From positions 1-39,732 of the IMG/VR virus record IMGVR_UViG_3300042090_000562: a DNA stretch of 39,732 nt; one strand, given 5' to 3'. Shown here piece after piece: positions 38,810-39,732 of the stretch (positions are counted from its first letter, which is position 1; each line of letters opens with the position of its first letter). The notes beneath the pieces are model-generated. The model was not told the DNA's origin, searched no databases, and was given only the letters and a program-made list of their open reading frames with translations. The stretch comes from a virus. The position numbers and the translations under genes were made by a program.

Positions 38810-39732
38810 TTCCATTCCTCCACATTCTGATAGGCGGGGCCGAATCCGACATACTTGATCCGGGATCCGAATTGACGGGCCACATCGTTGCGTTCATAGA
38901 TGAAGTTGGTGGAGAACATGTCCAGGTCCGCAACCTTATGGGCAGACGGGTCCAGATAATTCACGTAGTTGAGGAAGATCTCGACCGGGCCGAAGGTTCG
39001 GAGCATTCGCTGATATTGCGTCTCACTGAACGTGAAAATTCTGCGGACCTTCTTGGTCACGGTGGTCAATTCCTTGACAGCGGTGCCGCCCTTCCCCATC
39101 AGATCGATCGAGAGGTCATCCCAGGAAATTTCCTTCATATCATCGTATACGGGTCCGGAATTTCCGAGTTCGTTCCCCATCGCGTCATACTCGTTCCCGA
39201 CCCGGATCGGGAACGTTCTAATTACGGCGTAGACCCGTTCCAGATCTCGGTAAGATACCGCTACATCGGCCAGGATCTGTTCCGGGACGACGTCCCGGCT
39301 GGTACAGTAGGGGTAGGACGTACCTCGGTTCAGGGAGAGTTCCAGCCCCTGGGCCGACTCGATTTGGACCAGATGCGCTTCCCGGATCACCTGATCATAG
39401 ATTTCTTGGGTGGTCACGTATTCAAAAAGTTCGTTACACTCATCCGCGATCCGGGGCAGCCATTCATTGAACCGGGTAATCTTACGTGATAGCGCAGAAC
39501 CAGTGCCTTTACGGGTCGAGGCATTATGAACGAGGCCCAAGGATTCGCGTTCCTTGTCAGTCTGCGTAACCACCGCCGCCCTGGGATGAATCATAAGGCG
39601 ACCCATGATCCCGAACCGTTCGTTGAAGGATCTGATTTCCTGCAACAGGAGGGTTGGATTAATGATGGCCCCAGGACCTAGGAGCAAGGTTGCGTCCTTG
39701 TTAATCATCCCAGTGGGCAGTTGCTGGGTCAT
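38806..39732 (-). CDS. purZ: PurZ, C-terminal part (joins 1-253)
   Basis: Remainder of PurZ (residues 53-360, with 97 bases duplicated from the other end). PurA-family blocks are visible: a Thr-x-Gly-x-Gly-x-Ala segment STRKGTGSA (124-132), ESAQG (177-181) followed by an RGTSYPYCTS segment matching the PurA substrate loop, PIRVGN (227-232), and TTVTKKVRR (275-283) matching the TTVTGRPRR loop that binds aspartate. Together with the Asp-to-Ser change at residue 13 these support PurZ over a host-like PurA. The stop TGA (38808-38806) overlaps the ATG of the next gene as ATGA. Its neighbours are the polymerase upstream and the Nmad1-like gene, mazZ and datZ downstream, all apparently translationally coupled. 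The expected product is dSMP, which host PurB and kinases would turn into dZTP. Confidence 0.95.
   Translation of the reverse strand: MTQQLPTGMINKDATLLLGPGAIINPTLLLQEIRSFNERFGIMGRLMIHPRAAVVTQTDKERESLGLVHNASTRKGTGSALSRKITRFNEWLPRIADECNELFEYVTTQEIYDQVIREAHLVQIESAQGLELSLNRGTSYPYCTSRDVVPEQILADVAVSYRDLERVYAVIRTFPIRVGNEYDAMGNELGNSGPVYDDMKEISWDDLSIDLMGKGGTAVKELTTVTKKVRRIFTFSETQYQRMLRTFGPVEIFLNYVNYLDPSAHKVADLDMFSTNFIYERNDVARQFGSRIKYVGFGPAYQNVEEWK
39636..39732. repeat. Terminal direct repeat (circular contig overlap), right copy
   Basis: Exact copy of bases 1-97. Removing one copy closes the circle and restores purZ. Confidence 0.93.

Noticed and set aside
39192-39215. Inverted repeat CGTTCCCGA-N6-TCGGGAACG inside purZ
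   Set aside because: Nine-bp arms with no T run and no nearby transcript end; probably coding chance, although it could be checked with the datZ stem.
38806-39732. Ordinary PurA (host-like adenylosuccinate synthetase)
   Set aside because: The catalytic Asp is Ser, the protein is about 70 residues shorter than bacterial PurA, and the neighbours are datZ, mazZ and dpoZ.
1-39732. Integrase, repressor, tRNA genes, DnaB helicase or phage RNA polymerase
   Set aside because: Looked for by motif and context; none was recognised. tRNA absence was judged only by eye and a tRNA scan would settle it.

Overview
The window is a complete, circularly closed genome of a virulent, tailed double-stranded DNA phage. 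The first 97 bases are repeated exactly at the end (39636-39732), so the unique length is 39,635 bp. One gene, purZ, runs across the join. The virion genes follow the P22 plan of a short-tailed (podovirus-like) phage: small and large terminase, P22-type portal, scaffold, P22-type coat, gp4-like and gp10-like tail accessory factors, ejection proteins and tailspike/fibre proteins. No integrase, repressor, tRNA gene or phage RNA polymerase was recognised. The host cannot be named from sequence alone. Strong Shine-Dalgarno sites and three near-consensus sigma70 promoters say only that it is a bacterium.

Layout. (1) 250-14882, minus strand: early and replication genes. From the control region leftward there is a run of small unknown genes separated by RNA hairpins (14882 to 11856). 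Promoter P3 (11658-11686) then starts a dense operon: pentapeptide-repeat protein, AEP-type primase, two zinc-finger-like proteins, SNF2 helicase, SSB-like protein, UvrD-like helicase, family A DNA polymerase. (2) The same operon continues across the circular join into 39732-37597: purZ, an Nmad1-like gene, mazZ, datZ. (3) 14910-15593: a repeat- and palindrome-rich control region, the best origin/operator candidate. (4) 15594-37608, plus strand: a near-consensus promoter, then a PD-(D/E)XK-like nuclease, packaging, head, tail, ejection and lysis genes. The two transcription units converge tail to tail at about 37.6 kb.

The main system is a full 2-aminoadenine (Z-genome) pathway in one operon. 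PurZ is an adenylosuccinate-synthetase relative whose catalytic Asp is Ser (motif GQWGSCGKG), and it makes the dZMP precursor from dGMP. MazZ supplies dGMP. DatZ (173 aa, HD domain) destroys dATP. DpoZ is a family A polymerase with an intact 3'-5' exonuclease, and it copies DNA using Z opposite T. An extra gene between purZ and mazZ, resembling nucleotide-modification-associated domain 1, is a candidate additional component. The genome probably replaces most or all adenine with diaminopurine. The pathway itself is known. What looks new here is its combination with an AEP primase and the Nmad1-like gene in a P22-like genome, an unusual polymerase O-helix, and the structured control region.

Several genes shorter than 60 codons were found by reading start-stop overlaps and ribosome binding sites (7375-7509, 11449-11604, 14183-14257, 18743-18922, 19135-19311, 19808-19981). 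Many starts were moved downstream to an ATG with a proper ribosome binding site.
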